Shown piece after piece: positions 12,276 to 13,129 of a stretch of 13,129 nucleotides of DNA. Every line of letters begins with the position of its first letter. Positions within the stretch are counted from its first letter, which is position 1. The position numbers and the translations under genes are program-made. The DNA comes from an uncultured Neisseria sp. (lineage in GTDB: Bacteria > Pseudomonadota > Gammaproteobacteria > Burkholderiales > Neisseriaceae), in contig CAMURX010000025.1 of assembly GCA_947097615.1 (NCBI GenBank), forward strand, positions 1-13,129, written 5' to 3'. The notes beneath the pieces were generated by a model. That model was not told the DNA's origin. It was given only the letters and a program-made list of their open reading frames with translations, and searched no databases.

Positions 12276-13129
12276 ATGACACACCCCGCCACACGCAGCA
12301 AAGAGCGGCAGGAGCTTTTGGGCTCGGCCTGGATGATCGCCGCCGCGCTGTTTTTCACCCTGATGAACCTCTGCATCAAAGCCGCCCATCAGCAATTTGC
12401 CATGGGCAGCGGCGAACTCGTGTTCTGGCGCATGGTGTTTGCCGCCGTCGTGCTCGGCGCAATGGCGAAAATGCAGGGTAAAACCTTCGCCACGCCCCAC
12501 TGGAAAAGCCATCTCAACCGCAGCATCAGCGGCACGGTGGGCATGACCTGCGGCTTTTACGCCGTGATGCACCTGCCGCTGGCAACGGGCGTGACGCTGG
12601 CCTATACCTCGTCGATATTTCTGGCCGTGCTGTCGGTTGTCGTGTTGCGCGAACGCATTTCCGCCTACACCTTCGCCGTGCTGCTGTTGGGTTTTGCCGG
12701 TGTAGTGCTGCTATTGAAACCCTCTTTCGCCGCCGGGCAGGAATGGGCGGCGGCCGTGGGGCTGTTCGGCGGGCTGGCGGCGGGTTGGGCGTATATGCAG
12801 GTGCGCGAACTCTCGCTGTTGGGCGAACCGGCCTGGCGCGTGGTGTTTTACCTGTCGCTGGTCGGCATGGCAATGGGCGCCGCGCTGGCCACGCTCACGG
12901 GCTGGCACAGCATTTCGCTGCAATCCGCGCCCTATCTTATCGGCATCGGCGCGTCGGCCGTGCTGGCGCAGCTGGCCATGACGCACGCCTACGCCGTCGG
13001 CCGCAAATTCACCGTCGCCGCGCTGGCCTATCTCACCGTGGTGTTTTCCACGCTGGCGGGCATTTTCCTGTTCGGCGAGCAAATCGGCTGGCAGGAATGG
13101 CTGGGTATCGGTATTATTATCGCCGGCGG
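12276..13129 (+). CDS. EamA/DMT-superfamily transporter, truncated at the window end
   Basis: The frame is open for 284 codons from the ATG at 12276 to the last base, with no stop, so the C-terminus lies outside the window. The product is very hydrophobic, with about nine or ten membrane helices in two EamA-like halves. Half one runs from AWMIAAALFFTLMNLCIKAA through LAYTSSIFLAVLSVVVLRERI, and half two from AAAVGLFGGLAAGWAYMQVREL through AYLTVVFSTLAGIFLFGEQI. The E-R-I and E-Q-I after the fourth helix of each half are typical of the drug/metabolite transporter superfamily. The substrate is unknown. An ATG five bases upstream hits a stop after one further codon. The Shine-Dalgarno is weak (CGGAA, 9-10 bases upstream). 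Confidence 0.88.
   Translation, partial: MTHPATRSKERQELLGSAWMIAAALFFTLMNLCIKAAHQQFAMGSGELVFWRMVFAAVVLGAMAKMQGKTFATPHWKSHLNRSISGTVGMTCGFYAVMHLPLATGVTLAYTSSIFLAVLSVVVLRERISAYTFAVLLLGFAGVVLLLKPSFAAGQEWAAAVGLFGGLAAGWAYMQVRELSLLGEPAWRVVFYLSLVGMAMGAALATLTGWHSISLQSAPYLIGIGASAVLAQLAMTHAYAVGRKFTVAALAYLTVVFSTLAGIFLFGEQIGWQEWLGIGIIIAG

Overview
The window looks like ordinary chromosomal core DNA of a GC-rich Neisseria species. The strongest evidence is the 12-base DNA uptake sequence AGGCCGTCTGAA (the AG-DUS dialect). I count about 28 perfect copies by eye, plus several with one or two mismatches. Most are intergenic, and many form inverted pairs that act as terminators. dRS3-like repeats and the gene families agree with this. 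GC-rich composition and the AG rather than AT dialect point to a commensal of the N. elongata/bacilliformis/mucosa kind rather than N. meningitidis. The species call is inference.

Layout. 1-998: a secreted NTF2/SnoaL-like protein (minus strand), bracketed by inverted dRS3-like repeats and by two similar DUS-hairpin blocks. 999-3032 (minus): lapA-lapB, which control lipopolysaccharide synthesis, then a DMP19-family DNA-mimic gene, ending in a DUS hairpin. 3265-4263 (plus): ilvE with its own terminator. 4422-6284 (plus): an operon-like set made of a small, very acidic conserved protein (possibly DMP12-like), a YgfX-like membrane protein and the lipoprotein lytic transglycosylase MltB. MltB overlaps its neighbour by four bases. 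6366-7954 (minus): dut followed by an AI-2E-family membrane protein. 7955-8329: a long AT-rich divergent regulatory region. 8330-9367 (plus): zinc alcohol dehydrogenase adhP. 9491-10555 (plus): argC. 10565-10842: a cluster of eight DUS. 10842-11039 (minus): a small zf-CHCC zinc-finger protein. 11178-12218 (plus): queA. 12276 to the window end (plus): a truncated EamA/DMT-type transporter.

The genes are mostly unrelated housekeeping functions: LPS control, branched-chain amino acid, arginine and queuosine synthesis, nucleotide sanitation, peptidoglycan remodelling and alcohol/aldehyde metabolism. They sit in short transcription units separated by DUS hairpins. I see no phage, CRISPR, tRNA, rRNA or insertion sequence, and no obvious new defence system. 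The most interesting features are the many roles taken by the DUS (stop codon, terminator, promoter part, whole 5' leader), the dense DUS cluster, the repeat-bracketed first gene, and a known plus a possible DNA-mimic gene about 3 kb apart.
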